64,000 bases of DNA from Mastigamoeba balamuthi (GCA_902651635.1 CACRSC010000084.1:602696-666695), one strand, 5' to 3'; positions 43,201 to 54,807 are shown, counted from the stretch's first letter. Notes: generated by a model not told the origin, from the letters alone. Numbers and translations: made by a program.

Positions 43201-43994
43201 TCGTGGAGCGCACCAGGGGGCACAGGCCGCTGGCAACCCACGTCATGTTCGCGGGCACCCAGCGGCACCGCTGCGTGCCGTGGCTCTCCTCGGTGCCGAG
43301 GAGCCCTCTGGGCAGCTCGCCGGGCGGCGGTATCGTCGCGTTGGCACCGCATTGCACCGTCTGCCAGCGCGGCACAGCGTCGCCGGCCCCCTGCGTGGCG
43401 CGGGCACACTCTGGCTGTGCGCCACGGCACAGGCGTGTAGCGATGGAGCCGGCAACGATGGCCCGCAGGCTGCGGGAGGGGCACCCGGGCTCCGAGTAGA
43501 CCCACGTGAGCTGGGGGACGAGGACGTCGCCGGCGGGCTGGCACCTCCAGAAGTCGCACGACGGGGCGTAGCCCCTCGCGCACCTGCAGTCGCTCTGGCA
43601 CATCCCCTCGGCCTTGCTGGCGAAGTGCCAGGACTCGCACTCCTCGCCCTCGTCGAGCGCACTGGGGGCCACGCGCGTGTTGAGCCCAACCGGAAACGGG
43701 TCCACCCGGCCACGGTTTACACCCCTCCCACGAGACGGTGGGGCACCTGTCGCCGCAGACGCCGCAGGACAGGCCCCGGGGCACGGTGGGGCGGAAGCCC
43801 CGCGCGGCGTTGCAGAGGCACGTGCGGTTGTCGCAGCCAGCGCCCCCGTCGCACTGCTCGCTGCCCTGCAGGCGCCCGTCGCCGCAGGTCCCCGTCGCGT
43901 CGCTGCGGCTCTGCTCGGAGGGCGCCTGAGCCGCGACTCCTAGCGCAAGCGCCGCGAGCACGGGGAGCAGGCCCCAGCCAGCAGGTCTGCGCAT
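40286..43994 (-). CDS. Large cysteine-rich surface protein 2
   Basis: Exons 43747-43994 and 40286-43661 flank an 85-nt intron and give 1,207 residues. Signal peptide: GWGLLPVLAALALGVAAQA. The eight repeat units are in the same order as in protein 1, including CGNGKPEPGEECDGGQGC, CGDGTVDIGEQCDSGTGC and CGNGRVDPWEQCDGGLGC. The intron falls at exactly the same codon (GVCGDR|SALDEGE). The C-terminal tail (PVVALAVALLHLSGSV) is hydrophobic and fits a GPI signal. It lies about 280 bp upstream of gene 1 on the same strand. It is more GC-rich than gene 1 throughout, suggesting separate histories despite adjacency. Confidence 0.88.
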
Positions 43995-44199
43995 CGGTCG
44001 GTAGGAGAAAAACTGGTCTCTCCTGCGGGCTGGAAAATTGCCTGTGCACCAGTTGCACACAGAGTGAATCTGACCGGTTATCTATCTATCTTGTTATCGC
44101 CGCTTTTCGGTTTCCGCATAATCGCGTCCTACAGCAAGGTCACCTTGCAGAACGTCATCGACTAATGGCACGAGAACGGCAATTCTGCACAAGCGGTGA

Positions 44200-46773
44200 C
44201 TATTTTACGATTTGGAACAGCGAGCGGGACGAGATGTTCAGCAGCCGGAGCCCGGCCAGGCGGCACGCGTGCGGCCACGCGTCGGTGACCGCGCCCTGCT
44301 CGACGTACATGGAGAACGAGCAGAGCCTGGCGGCGACGAACCTCTGGAACTCCTCGCTCTCCATCACGTAGAGCGCCTCGGAGAGCCTCGCGACCTGGCA
44401 CACCGTCAGGTCCTCGAGCGCCGGCAGGCGGCCCGGGACCAGGCTCAGCACGTTGACGTTGGCCGTGAACAGCACCAGCGACTGCAGCGTGCGGGCGCAG
44501 GCGGCGCCCAGGCCCATGACGTCGGCCACGATGAGGTCGACGTTGGTGTCGTCCTCGACGGTGGCCCGGCGGAGCTCGTAGAGCAGCGGGCACGGGGGGA
44601 ACGCGCACATCTTGGCGACGAGCCCCGACGAGTGCACGTAGAGCGCCTCGAGCCGCGCCTTGGAGTCCTCGAACGCGTTGCGCCAGTTGTCCGTCAGCGG
44701 CACGAAGGCCAGCAGCTCGAGCTCGCGGAGCTCCGCGACGCCGCCGATGGCCCGGGCCCTGCTGAACGACAGGCTGCGCGAGCAGTCCTTGAGGCTGCGC
44801 GCCCTGCAGACGGCCAGCAGCGCCTCGCAGAGCTCGTCCTCCACGTCGGCCTCGAGCACAATGCTGGGCACGCTGATCGGCGTCCTGCGGGAGCGGGCGA
44901 TCATCGAGGCCCTGTTGTGGTCGAGCACGAGCTCGGCGCCGCCCAGGTCCACGCCGTCGGCCGTCGAGCAGACCGACAGGAACGGCACGCGCAGGTCGGC
45001 AGCGCGCAGCACCCTGAGCTTCGGGCAGAGGTCCCTGAGCGCTGGCCCGAGCGCCTCGAGGTCCCCCGTGACGGCCCCTATGGCGAGCGTGTGCAGCTCC
45101 GCCAGGAACGGCCGCGTGCCACCCAGGGCGCCGAGCAGCCGCAGCAGCACGGCCGCCGAGACCTGGGTGCAGCGCAGGACCTCGAGCCTGAGCGGGGCCG
45201 ACTGCGCCCGGGCGACGTCGATCAGGCCCTCGACGAGCGGGTCGACCTCCCAGCCCGCGAACTCGATCTCCTCCATGAAGGGCCCCCGGGCGGCCCCGAA
45301 GTTGCTCAGCTCGCGCTTGAGCTCGGGGCTGTTGCCCCGGCAGCGCACGTACAGCCTGCGGAGCGACGGCAGCGACGAGGCCAGGGCGAGCCCCGCGGCC
45401 TCGTCGCACTGTATGCGCAGGGTCTCGACGCCCACGAGCACCTTGGCCAGCGGCTTGAACGCGGCGGGCGAGATCTGCCCGCGGTCGTCGACGAGCGTCA
45501 GCACGCGGACGTGGCGCGCCTGCGGGAAGTGGCCGAACGCGAACACGGACCCCGCGTGCAGCTCGACGCTCCTCCAGAGCCGCGGGTCCCGGCACATGAG
45601 CCGCCCGGCGCGGCAGGTGGCCGAGAGCCTCGCGACGGCCCGCGCGTCGAGGCAGCCGAGGATGCAGTCGAGGACCATGTCGCGCGGCATGTTGAACAGC
45701 GACCAGCTGTCCGTGTAGATGTCGCGGAACATGTCGACGGTGAACGCGTTGCGGAGGGCCTCGCGCTGCTCGAGCGGCATCGGGGGCCGCCCGGGCGCCG
45801 CGGCCCTGTCGAACGCGAGCTGCGAGACCCACTCGCGGGCGCCCTCGAAGTCGCCCTGCAGCGAGTAGACCACGCGGACGTTCCACTCGACCCACCACTC
45901 GGCCCCGCGCTCCCTGCGCGTGTGCGTGACCTCGACCGCGCGCTCCGTCGTGGCCAGGGCGACGCGCCACGCGTTGGCCCCGCGCCACTCGTCGAGCGCG
46001 AACTCGGGGTACGTCAGCACGGGCAGCCGGTACCGCAGGTGCCGCGCGCCCGCGGAGGCCACCGCGGAGCCCACGGCCCTCACGGCGTTCATCGCGGGCC
46101 CCAGCAGCCGCAGCACGTCGCGGACGAGCACCGTGGGCGCGCCGTCCTCGGGGGCGTCGTCGATCTCCTTCCGCGCCCTGGCCACCGATTCCGCCGAGAC
46201 GCGCTCGGGCCCGAGGGCCTCGGCGAGCCCGAGCAGCAGCGAGCGCACGTCCTCGCGGTAGTCCTCCTTCTTGCGCGCGACGGGGGCGGCCCCGTTGACC
46301 GCGACGCGCCCGAGGGCCCCGGCGATGTCGCGTGCCGTCTCGACTGCGTTGCGCGCGCACAAAACTCCGCGGACGTCCGCGGACAGCGGCGACTCGTCCG
46401 CGACCACCTCGGGCCTCCGCGGCTGCACCGGGCGGCGGGCCTGCGCGTTGGCCTGCCTCTGGGCCGGCGGCAGAAGCAGCGGCGCGCTGCCCGAGCGCTC
46501 GAAGACGCTGGGCTCGGGGATGGCTGGGCCGGCGTTGGCTGGGCGGACCCGCGCGGAGGCAGGCAGCGACGCGCCGCCGCCGTGGGGGCGCGCGCGGCCG
46601 CGGAAGCCGCCGGCGAAGGACTGCGGGAGGTGGGGGAGGTGCGGGGCGGCGCCCCCGCGGGCGGCCAGCTGCGGGGGCTCGAAGAGGATCTGGCGAGTCT
46701 CCAATTCAGTCCGCGGGGTCCAAATCAGAGAAATCAGAGATATTTGTCTGTGTGTCCAGAAATAGCGGGACAA
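44200..46773 (-). CDS. F-box protein with leucine-rich-like C-terminus
   Basis: A single exon of 857 codons. Residues about 1-110 are low complexity. An F-box occurs near residues 360-400 (NMPRDMVLDCILGCLDARAVARLSATCRAGRLMCRDPRLWRSV, split here in reading as two halves around VARLS). After it come irregular leucine-rich repeats (LRRLYVRC, LRVLRAADL, LRELELLAFV, LEALYVHS, LEDLTVCQV). F-box proteins recruit substrates to SCF ubiquitin ligases through Skp1; here the leucine-rich part would bind the substrate. Very strong G/C third-position bias makes the opposite strand and a second minus frame open over most of its length; these are shadows. Confidence 0.8.
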   Translation of the reverse strand: MSRYFWTHRQISLISLIWTPRTELETRQILFEPPQLAARGGAAPHLPHLPQSFAGGFRGRARPHGGGASLPASARVRPANAGPAIPEPSVFERSGSAPLLLPPAQRQANAQARRPVQPRRPEVVADESPLSADVRGVLCARNAVETARDIAGALGRVAVNGAAPVARKKEDYREDVRSLLLGLAEALGPERVSAESVARARKEIDDAPEDGAPTVLVRDVLRLLGPAMNAVRAVGSAVASAGARHLRYRLPVLTYPEFALDEWRGANAWRVALATTERAVEVTHTRRERGAEWWVEWNVRVVYSLQGDFEGAREWVSQLAFDRAAAPGRPPMPLEQREALRNAFTVDMFRDIYTDSWSLFNMPRDMVLDCILGCLDARAVARLSATCRAGRLMCRDPRLWRSVELHAGSVFAFGHFPQARHVRVLTLVDDRGQISPAAFKPLAKVLVGVETLRIQCDEAAGLALASSLPSLRRLYVRCRGNSPELKRELSNFGAARGPFMEEIEFAGWEVDPLVEGLIDVARAQSAPLRLEVLRCTQVSAAVLLRLLGALGGTRPFLAELHTLAIGAVTGDLEALGPALRDLCPKLRVLRAADLRVPFLSVCSTADGVDLGGAELVLDHNRASMIARSRRTPISVPSIVLEADVEDELCEALLAVCRARSLKDCSRSLSFSRARAIGGVAELRELELLAFVPLTDNWRNAFEDSKARLEALYVHSSGLVAKMCAFPPCPLLYELRRATVEDDTNVDLIVADVMGLGAACARTLQSLVLFTANVNVLSLVPGRLPALEDLTVCQVARLSEALYVMESEEFQRFVAARLCSFSMYVEQGAVTDAWPHACRLAGLRLLNISSRSLFQIVK

Positions 46774-47431
46774 ATCAGCACGACGTCACGGGGACCCGAG
46801 AGCCAACGGGCCGACCACGTGGTACGAGCGCAATAACTGAGCCGCCCAACTCCCTGAGAAGTGACACGCTCCAGTACATAACTGTCGGACGCGCCACTGC
46901 AACTGGGAACTTGCTGCGAGTGCGAGTACTGAAGTGCGATGTTATTAAACGCCGAAGGCACAAGTATACTATTTTATTCTGTGTTTGGAGGTATTAGAAA
47001 CACTACCTACATAGGCTCGTTCATCGCTTTGTTTGCAAAGGGGAAGATTTCAGGAGTTCGGGGTGAGCCTAGCCCCCGTATCCGCGGGACCAAGACCCGT
47101 CTCCAGTCAGTCCGCTGGTCCCAAATCGGCACGGCAATCAGAATCTAGGAGTAGATATATCTGGAAACATCGCTGTTTCTGGACTGGGAGCTTGGAAGGG
47201 GGCACCGCAAAACTAAAGCCTCGCAAAGGCGGAACCGGGAGGCCGGCCACCCGTGATCGCGACTTATCCGCCGAGCAGAGCGACTGGCGGAGAGACTGAT
47301 GAGGATGACGCGAGAGCGATGACGTAAAGATATGCAAAAGAGCTCAGCCCAAAAAGAGATACAGTAGCATAGGGCTTTCTTTCCCACCACAGGCGAAGTC
47401 GGCACACCCGCCGGACTCAATAGAACGCCAA
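46774..47431. other. Divergent intergenic region
   Basis: About 660 bp between the starts of the F-box gene and Cys-rich gene 3. No supported gene is seen. It must hold both promoters. Confidence 0.45.
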
Positions 47432-50400
47432 ATGAGCGGACCACGTGGCTGGGGTCTGCTCGTCGTACTCGCTGCACTGGCACTCGCGTTGGGAGATCCA
47501 GTTGGGACGACGTCGGAGCTGAGCAGCAGCAGCAGCAGCGGTTCTTCTCGTGCGTCGTCTACAACCTCTTCGACGGGCGACACGGGGACCTGCGGCGACG
47601 GGCTCCTGCAGGGCAGCGAGCAGTGCGACGGGGGCGATGGCTGCGACTCCCTCACGTGCCTCTGCAACGCCACGCTGGGCTTCCGCCCCACCGTGCCCCG
47701 GGGCCTGTCCTGCGGCGTCTGCGGAGACAGGTGCCCAATGTGTAACATGAACACTGCCCCTAAATCGACACTTACCTACTTACCTGTTGCGACGCACCGG
47801 TTTTTGCACTTAGCGTGCTCGACGAGGGCGAGGAGTGCGAGGTCCCGTACTTCTCTCTCAAATTCGGGGGCATGTGCCAGAGCGACTGCAAGTGCGCCGT
47901 CGGCTTCGCCCCGTCTCAGTGCAACGACTACTGGAGGTGCCAGTCCAACGGCGATGTCCTCGTCCCTCAGGTCACGTGGGTCTACGCAGAGCCCGGGTGC
48001 CCCAGGAGCAGCCTGCGGGCGGTCTTGGCCTCCTCGGTCCAGACGAGCCTGTGCGACGACCAGCAGCTCACATGCGTCAACACCACGGAAGGCCAGGAGA
48101 CTCCACGCTGGCAGACGGCGCTGTGCGGTGCCAACGCGACGTTCCCCAGCCTCGACACACTTGAACTCGGTCTTCTCGAGACGCGTTCAGTGCACGGGAC
48201 GCTCAAGTGCCCTGGCGTGCCCAAGGACATGTCGTGGATTGCCAGCGGCCAGTGCAACCTCGTACAGTCGGTGTCGGTGACCTGCGTCGGGGAGAGCGAG
48301 GTCGTCGAGCAAGACATCGATGACTGCAGCCCAGTTGGGAGCCCACGCAGGCGCCTGCTGAACACCGCTGTGGCCCTGGGCAGCCTGGTCAGCGAGAGGT
48401 GCTACAACCCGCACCCCAGCTGCGGCAACTCGTTTGTCGAAGGAGCAGAGGAGTGCGACGGGGGCGCGGGCTGCAACCAGACGTCGTGCCGCTGCCTGCC
48501 GCTGTGGAGGCCCATGCAGCCACGGCAGTCAGGGTGCCAACCAATGTCGGTTCTCCCAGAGCTCCATCTCTGGTTCCCGACTGGCGACTGCTCCGGAGAG
48601 CCGTCTTCTGCTCTTGTCTTCGAGACAACGAGACCTAACTGCAGCCAGATGGCTTTCCCAGACATCGGAATGTGCGTGGCCTCCAGCGCTGGAAGCAACA
48701 AATCGGTTTCCATACGCTGCGGTTACTCCCTGTCCAGTTATCCAGCAGGGCTCCTCCTTCTCCAGTACGACGCCGGTGACACCAACCGCACGGGAAGAGT
48801 CTCGTCTGTTTCGTGGGTTCGGTGCGACGACCGCAACTGCTCCTCATGTTCGCAGGTGCTAGACAAGGTTGACCTCGGGAACGTGCCCCACGGAGCTCAC
48901 AGAGATCCGCCCGATCCCGCACAATTCTGCATACCAGAGGGTTCGAGCGTTGCACTGTGTGGAAACGGCCATCCAGACCCTGGAGAGGAATGCGACGGGG
49001 GCAGTGGCTGCGACTCGGGATGCAAATGCGCAGTCCCGAGGCCAGGCACCGCCGTCCTTTTCTCTCCGAAGATCCTTCGATCATCCTCCTGTGGTGTGTG
49101 CGGAGACGGAGTCCCGGACCTATCAGAGGAATGCGACAGTGGATTGGGGTGCAGTGATCAGTGCCTTTGCCAGGAAGAGTTCAGGCAATACAGCCCCCGG
49201 CAGTCAGGATGCCAGAGGATCTCTGACCTGCTCGTGAAGTACTTCTCCAACGAGCAGTGCGACGGGAACGCCATTGCTTCCGAGTGGACCAAAGATTTCC
49301 CGGATGCCGACTGCTCTGACGGATGTGCGAGAGTAGGTGAGTCTTTGTGGACGCAGAGGAAGTGCGGCTTCTCCATTCACGAAAGCGTTCCGCAATGGGG
49401 GCTCTGGTCGGCCTCCTACGCGACAAGCTGTAATGCCAGCGGGAAGCGGATTCACATTGCCTCGCGGCTTCAGAACATGTGCATCAACGGCACAGTCGTC
49501 GCATGCAATTCCACGCATGTCACAGAGCGGCTGTATGGCGGCCCAAATTGCACCGGCGAGCCGCTCAACGTGAGCACCCGCCAGCTTCTGGGCTGTGCGG
49601 ATGGCGCAGTGTATGAGAGGTGCTGTATGTGCGGCAACGGAGTCGTCGACGACAAGGAGGGCTGTGAGGTGGATGGGTACATGTGCAGCGATAGTTGCAC
49701 CTGCCTGGAGGGCTATCGACCCAACGGCACGCACAGCTGCGAGCCAGATATCCTTCTCATCCGCACGACACGGTTCTACGACAGCGCCTACTGCAACAGC
49801 ACGCGAGGCCCGATCAAAATGGAGCAGAATCTGGAGTACAGCACAGTCGAGTGTAAGGACGGCTGTATTACAACTGGCGATGATGGTAGATCGCAGTACA
49901 GCACCTGCGACGATACGCCGTGGAAGCGGCTCCCTGCAGGCCTCGTCACGTACTCGTACAGATCGCTCGGGTGCGAAGTGGCGCCACACCAGACAAATTG
50001 GGAGGCCCTGTGCAGTCATGGATCATACATCTCGTGCAGCGACACCAACGTGGTTGTGTGGTCGTTCTCGGGCGGCAAGTGCTCCGGAACTCCCAAGAGT
50101 ATCACGGGGCACATCACCAACGAGTGCACGCACGAGAGAGGTGGTCCCTTTGTGTACAAATGCAGCATCGACGCCGTGATCCTGTGTGGCAACGGCGTCG
50201 TCGACGTAGGAGAGCAGTGTGATAGCACCACTGGCTGCCTGGTCAACTGCACGTGCGCCCCAGGCTACACGCCGCGCCTTCCCCCGATTATGGGGTGCGG
50301 GTACTGCGGGGACAGGACGGTGGACGTCGGAGAGGAGTGCGACAGCGGCATCGGCTGCGACACCGAGTGCCACTGCAGGAGTGGCTCTGTGCCATATGAC

Positions 50401-51237
50401 GAGCCCCAGCCGGCCTGCATCCCCACAAACTTCACGATGACGCCGGCCCTGATCCTGTTTTACGATTCTCCCTCATGCGACTCGTCAGCGCTGGTCGAGG
50501 CCCGCGTGGGCACCGTTCTGATGTGCGAAGCTGCCGATGTTCAGTGCTGGCCAGTTAGAGACCCGCACAGCACCATGCGCTTCAGCTCATTTGTGGGGCC
50601 CAGGGCCCGTATGCCGCTCTCGCTGCCCGACGGCATGTTCGAGACGGTGTACAACAGCAGCTCGTGCTCCGGGGAGGTGATCGCGGCCCACTGGGCGCGG
50701 TCCGGCTTGTGCAACAGAGTGGAGCCGGCACCGCAGAGCGAAGACGCGGACTACCAGCCGCAGGAAACCCCCAAGGCCGGGTGGATCATGGAGTGCGACG
50801 AGAGCACCGTTACCAAGTACTTCTACACCCAGAGCACCTGCGCAGGCGACCCTGTGAGCTCGTCCGTGGAGCACGCAAACGAGTGCCTCAGCGACAACGA
50901 AACAGATGACAAAGGAGACGGCGGAGTGTCAGTGGGCGTACGCTGTCAGCGTCTGTGCGGCAATGGCAGAGTGGACCCCTGGGAGCAGTGCGACGGCGGT
51001 GTAGGGTGCCAGCGGTGTCGCTGTATGGCCCCGTATGCAGCGATCGCGAATCCCGACGTCAATTGCTTCCTGGCGACCGTGGTGGAGGCGTCCTCGGTGT
51101 CGCAGCAACTGGAGGAGAGCTCGGGAGCGCAGCCTCTGAGCAGAGCGCCGTCGGCTGTGAGCGAATGCTCTGGTGTGGCCGTGTGTGCCACTGCTCTCGC
51201 GTTCGTTATTGCTGCGGTCCTTACTGATGGAGTTTAG
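47432..51237 (+). CDS. Large cysteine-rich surface protein 3
   Basis: Exons 47432-47730 and 47814-51237 flank an 83-nt intron and give 1,240 residues. Signal peptide: GWGLLVVLAALALALGDP, then a Ser/Thr-rich stretch. Eight Cys-rich units follow, in the same order as the two paralogues (CGNSFVEGAEECDGGAGCNQ, CGNGVVDVGEQCDSTTGC, CGDRTVDVGEECDSGIGCDT, CGNGRVDPWEQCDGGVGC). The intron is at the same codon (GVCGDR|SVLDEGE). The hydrophobic C-terminus (VAVCATALAFVIAAVLTDGV) fits a GPI signal. It is on the opposite strand to genes 1 and 2 and separated from them by the F-box gene. Some stretches are closer to gene 1 (CLVNCTCAPGYTPRLPPI) and others to gene 2, which suggests gene conversion. Confidence 0.9.
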
Positions 51238-51451
51238 AGTTGCTAGAGACACGGCCGCATCGTGAGCACGCACAGCCGCGCACTATAACATATTAATTCA
51301 ACCCGGATTTGCCCCAACCAATTGAGAAACCAACCCCGAAGAACGAAATGCGAATTTTGAACGTCAGAGTCCGTTTTGAATTTGAAATACGTGTGCGCCA
51401 CGTCATCCCGCGCCAAAGAAAACCGCGGGTTTGGCGGGCTGAGCTGGCTTT

Positions 51452-51457
51452 TTATAA
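51452..51457 (+). promoter_or_regulatory. TATA-like box
   Basis: TTATAA, in a TTTTTATAACC context, lies about 50 bp before the ATG of the coiled-coil gene, the only gene here with a near-ideal TATA box at a usual distance. Confidence 0.5.
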
Positions 51458-51505
51458 CCATTCACACCTCGCAGAGTCTCTCGCCCCCAACACTCAGCCG
51501 CCCCC

Positions 51506-52921
51506 ATGTGCCCCCAACCCGTTTTCATCGCCGCCCCCTCGTGCCTGCCCGCCGGCACCAAGCTCCTCGTCCCCACCATTCCGTTCGCCGCCGCCCCGAA
51601 GAAGACCAACCGCAAGCCCCTCCTCAGCATCGCCAACCTGCTCGCCGACCTCCGCGCCACGCCCCTCGCGTCCGCCCAGACCGTCTCCCGCGTCTCCGCG
51701 ACCCAGGGCATCACCCGCGACGCCGTGTCCCCTCGCGCCTCCCCGAAGCTGGCCGTCACCAGCGCCAACTGCTCCGCGATGTCGTCCCTCGTCTCGGAGT
51801 TCCGGACCACCAACGCCGCCAACGTCCGCGGCAGCCACCCGCACACCCCCGTCCCCGACATGCACTCCTCGCCATCTCTCGCATCGCCTGCAAAGTCCCC
51901 CGCCGACTCCGCCGACCCCGCCAAGCCGTCGCCCAGCGTCCAGGTCACCCAGTACCGCCCAGAGGGCAACGCCGAGGCCACAACGTCGCCCCGCCAGCAC
52001 CACAAGGCCCTCGACATGATCGCCCAGCTCGAAGCGATGCTCGACGACAAGTGGGCAGCCAGGGATGCTGCCCAAAAAGAGTCCGAGGACCGCATCACGC
52101 GCCTCGAGGTGGCCCTGGCCGCCGAGACCCAGAAGCGCAAGAAGGCCGAGGCCGACTCGATCCGCAACAAGCACATCGCCGACCATCTCCGCATCCAGCT
52201 CGACGGCGCCAACAGCAGGATAGACGCCCTCACCGAGCTCGTCGCCAACGACAGCCTCAAGATCAGCGAGCTCGACAGCGCCCTCAAGGACGCCGAGGCC
52301 CTGGCGTCGTTCAACGCCATGACGCACGCCACGACCGCCGATCTGCTGGACAGGGCCCTGGCCCAGAGGGCCAACGACAAGGCGACCCTCGAGGCCCAGA
52401 TCAAGGGCCTGGAGACCGAGTTGATCAAGGCCAGCAACGAGGTGGCCACGCTGGCCGACCAGGTGGCCAATGGCGAACTGCAGGTTCACCATCTGACCGA
52501 CAAGATCTGCGACCTCGAAGACCTGGTGGCGTACCAGAGGACTACCATCCAGGTCGCAGCAGAGATCGCAGACGAGGTTGAGGCCCAGAGGGCCAACGAC
52601 AAGGAGCTGTACAAGAAGAAGATCAGCTTGCTCGAGCTCGAGTTTGCCGACATCAACCGCCCAACGATCAAGAACGAGAACCGCTCTGAGACGGACCCGG
52701 TTATTCAGCTGCTTCAGGCAGACCCTGCCATCATGAGGATTGTGCCTCAGGGCAGGGGCAGCACCACCGAGCAGCAGAAGACGCAGGAGATGGCCCGCCT
52801 CCTGCTGTATGACCCCGCCATCATGGCCGTGGGAAACCCATTCAATTCCCCCAGCACCACACCAGTCGCACAACACGCCACACACCATTACACGCGCCAC
52901 GCCACATGCACACACTTGTAA
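51506..52921 (+). CDS. Coiled-coil protein of unknown function
   Basis: A single exon of 471 codons. Residues 1-165 are Pro/Ser/Ala/Thr-rich and likely unstructured. Residues about 168-395 form a long coiled coil with regular heptads (ALDMIAQLEAMLDDK, ITRLEVALAAETQKRKK, IDALTELVANDSLKISELD, KKKISLLELEF). Two similar short blocks near the end (VIQLLQADPAIMRIV and ARLLLYDPAIMAVG) look like an internal duplication. There are no membrane segments. The sequence does not identify a family; a cytoskeletal or scaffold role is only a guess. The C-terminus is His/Thr-rich. Confidence 0.75.
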   Translation: MCPQPVFIAAPSCLPAGTKLLVPTIPFAAAPKKTNRKPLLSIANLLADLRATPLASAQTVSRVSATQGITRDAVSPRASPKLAVTSANCSAMSSLVSEFRTTNAANVRGSHPHTPVPDMHSSPSLASPAKSPADSADPAKPSPSVQVTQYRPEGNAEATTSPRQHHKALDMIAQLEAMLDDKWAARDAAQKESEDRITRLEVALAAETQKRKKAEADSIRNKHIADHLRIQLDGANSRIDALTELVANDSLKISELDSALKDAEALASFNAMTHATTADLLDRALAQRANDKATLEAQIKGLETELIKASNEVATLADQVANGELQVHHLTDKICDLEDLVAYQRTTIQVAAEIADEVEAQRANDKELYKKKISLLELEFADINRPTIKNENRSETDPVIQLLQADPAIMRIVPQGRGSTTEQQKTQEMARLLLYDPAIMAVGNPFNSPSTTPVAQHATHHYTRHATCTHL

Positions 52922-53018
52922 ATAACACCATCACTTTCCTCAACCCATTGTAACTGCCTTAACACCAAAAATACTATTTCCTCACAGAAATACGAGCAGG
53001 CATTCGTGAAGGATTAAT

Positions 53019-54390
53019 CTATTGGCGACACCTAAGCGACGTATAGAGGTAGAGGGCCTCGGTGTTGTACACACTGGCCCACTCCCACAGCTTTGCTGCC
53101 TCGCGCATGTTCAGCGGAGCCCCGGACCCCACGTCCCCGCTCAGCAGCAGCCCCAGCTCCACCATCGCGTTGGTGTCGCCCTGCGCTGCGCTCTGCCTCA
53201 GCAGCCTCTCCGCCTCCCGCTCGTTCCTCGGCAGCCCCAGTGCCCCGTATCTGTGCGGCGCGTCAGCCCGCGATGCCGAGAGTGGGTGCGAAAGAGCCAC
53301 CGCGTGAGCCCCGTGATGGCGTACCCCGTGAGCAGCGCGAGGTGGGCGAGGGCAGCGCTGTTGCCACTCGCGGCGCTGAGCTGGAGCAGGCGCAGGGCCT
53401 CCTCGTTCTCGCCGCCCTGGCCGCGGCCCGCGTCGACCCGCTCCAGCAGGAGGCTGGCGAGGTTGCTCTGCGCGATGGGCAGGCCCTGGTCCGCCGCCAG
53501 GCGGTAGAGCGTCTCGGCGCGGTCGGCGTCGATGGGCACGCCTCGTCCGTGCTGGTAGCAGTGCGCCAGGTCGCTCTGCGCCCACGGGCACCCCGCTGCC
53601 CTCGTGCCACCGTGCGTGAGCGTCGCGGGTGCGCACAGAGGCAGTGGCGTAGTCGCATTGCAGCACAATCAATTGAGCGCAGAGCCACACGGCATCAATG
53701 GCAAAGCAGCGAGCAGCGGCGGTATTTCAGCCAGATGGCTCGGACACGCACAAGCACGGGGCGGGGGCGAGGAGCAGCGAGGGTGGCAGACCTTCGGCAG
53801 AGGCCATGTAGAGCTCGACGGCGGCGGCGTAGTCGAGGCCCACGACGTCGAGCCAGTACCCCGCGATGTGCATCAGCGTCGGCGACGGCGCCGCCTCGCC
53901 CTCGGCGGCCCCCCTCGGGCTCGCCAGCGCCCGCGCCCTCTCGTGCATCGCCATGCAGAACCTCCGCGCGTGCTCCAGCGATTCCGTCCCCGCCTGAAAC
54001 CCGGTTCCCCCAAAAAATACGGCACAGAACAAATATTAACGTCAGCGCGGGGAAACCCCTCCAGGCGGACACGTCAGCGGTTCTCCTCATCGGGGAACTG
54101 CCTGAACGGGGAGGGGAGGCGACGGGGACGGGCCTTCTGTGCGAGGAGGACGCTCTCGTCGACGCCGGGCGCGTCGAGGTCGCCGAACGCCGAGGGCTTG
54201 GCGAAGCGCAGGCAGCGCAGGAAGAGCAGCGCGGGGCCCCAGTCGGGCGCGGCCGCAGACGCGGTGAGAATCGCGACGGCGGCGCGCGAGAACTCGCGCG
54301 AGTCGACGAGGCGCGCGGCCTCGGTCGTCAGGCGCGCGGCCTCGTTGAGAGCGGGTTCCTCCAGTCTCTCTGCCCTCGTGGCCCTCGGCT
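53019..54390 (-). CDS. Sel1-like repeat protein (5' end uncertain)
   Basis: Several exons on the minus strand encode Sel1/TPR-like helical repeats: LAHCYQHGRGVPIDADRAETLYRLAADQG, then AQSNLASLLLER, EEALRLLQLSAASGNSAALAHLALL, NEREAERLLRQSAAQGDTNAMVELGLLLSG and MREAAKLWEWASVYN (pieces from 53019-53690). Upstream exons read HARRFCMAMHERARALASP...AAVELYMASAEG (53780-53995) and AARLVDSREFSRAAVAILTASAAAPDWGPAL (about 54200-54330). No in-frame Met is visible in the most upstream exon, so a first exon beyond 54390 is probable. Sel1 proteins serve as adaptors, for example in ER-associated degradation; nothing here fixes the pathway. Confidence 0.65.
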
Positions 54391-54807
54391 CGCCTGACGT
54401 TGCGTTGCGATGGGGATCGGGTTAGATCGTGTGATCGCCAGATACTGATATCTCGAGATATCTCTCCCCGGGGAGATCGCGGAATCCACACGATTCCCGT
54501 TCCCCCCGTCTCGATCTCTGAGTCGCTCTGGCGATATCTCTGATTGCCTCAGGCTACCGCCATCACATCAAGTTCCAGATACTGGGGACACCGATGAGAA
54601 ATAAACAGCATTCCGGAATTCTCCCATTCTGCTCCTCTGAATTAGAAATTCGTACCCGTGGTTGCAACGGCAAATTTCGGTTTCGGATAGACAGACAGTA
54701 TCAGAAGATTCTGGTATCTCGCGTCGGCCCTTTCGCGGTTTGCCATTCTGACAGTTTCGCACCACGTGCGCGGTGCGTGTGCGGGGGCACCGAAGCTGCG
54801 CTGCGCC
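54391..54807. other. Divergent region between Sel1-like and DHHC genes
   Basis: Contains repeated GATATCTC-type words around 54440-54545 (CGAGATATCTCTC, GGCGATATCTCTG, CAGATACTG). It probably holds both promoters and the unidentified first exon of the Sel1-like gene. Confidence 0.4.

Noticed and set aside
40409-44371. Long plus-strand frames over Cys-rich genes 1 and 2
   Set aside because: They are antisense shadows of the CGNG repeats, with no signal peptide or domain and broken at the gene's own intron.
44212-46836. An 874-codon open frame on the plus strand and a 732-codon second minus frame
   Set aside because: They lie opposite to or overlap the F-box gene. They are Arg/Ala/Gly-rich and are explained by extreme G/C at third codon positions; no domain is visible.
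51403-52915. Long minus-strand frames over the coiled-coil gene
   Set aside because: Ala/Ser- or Gly/Val-rich shadows of a GC-biased gene. The plus frame has a coiled coil and a TATA box.
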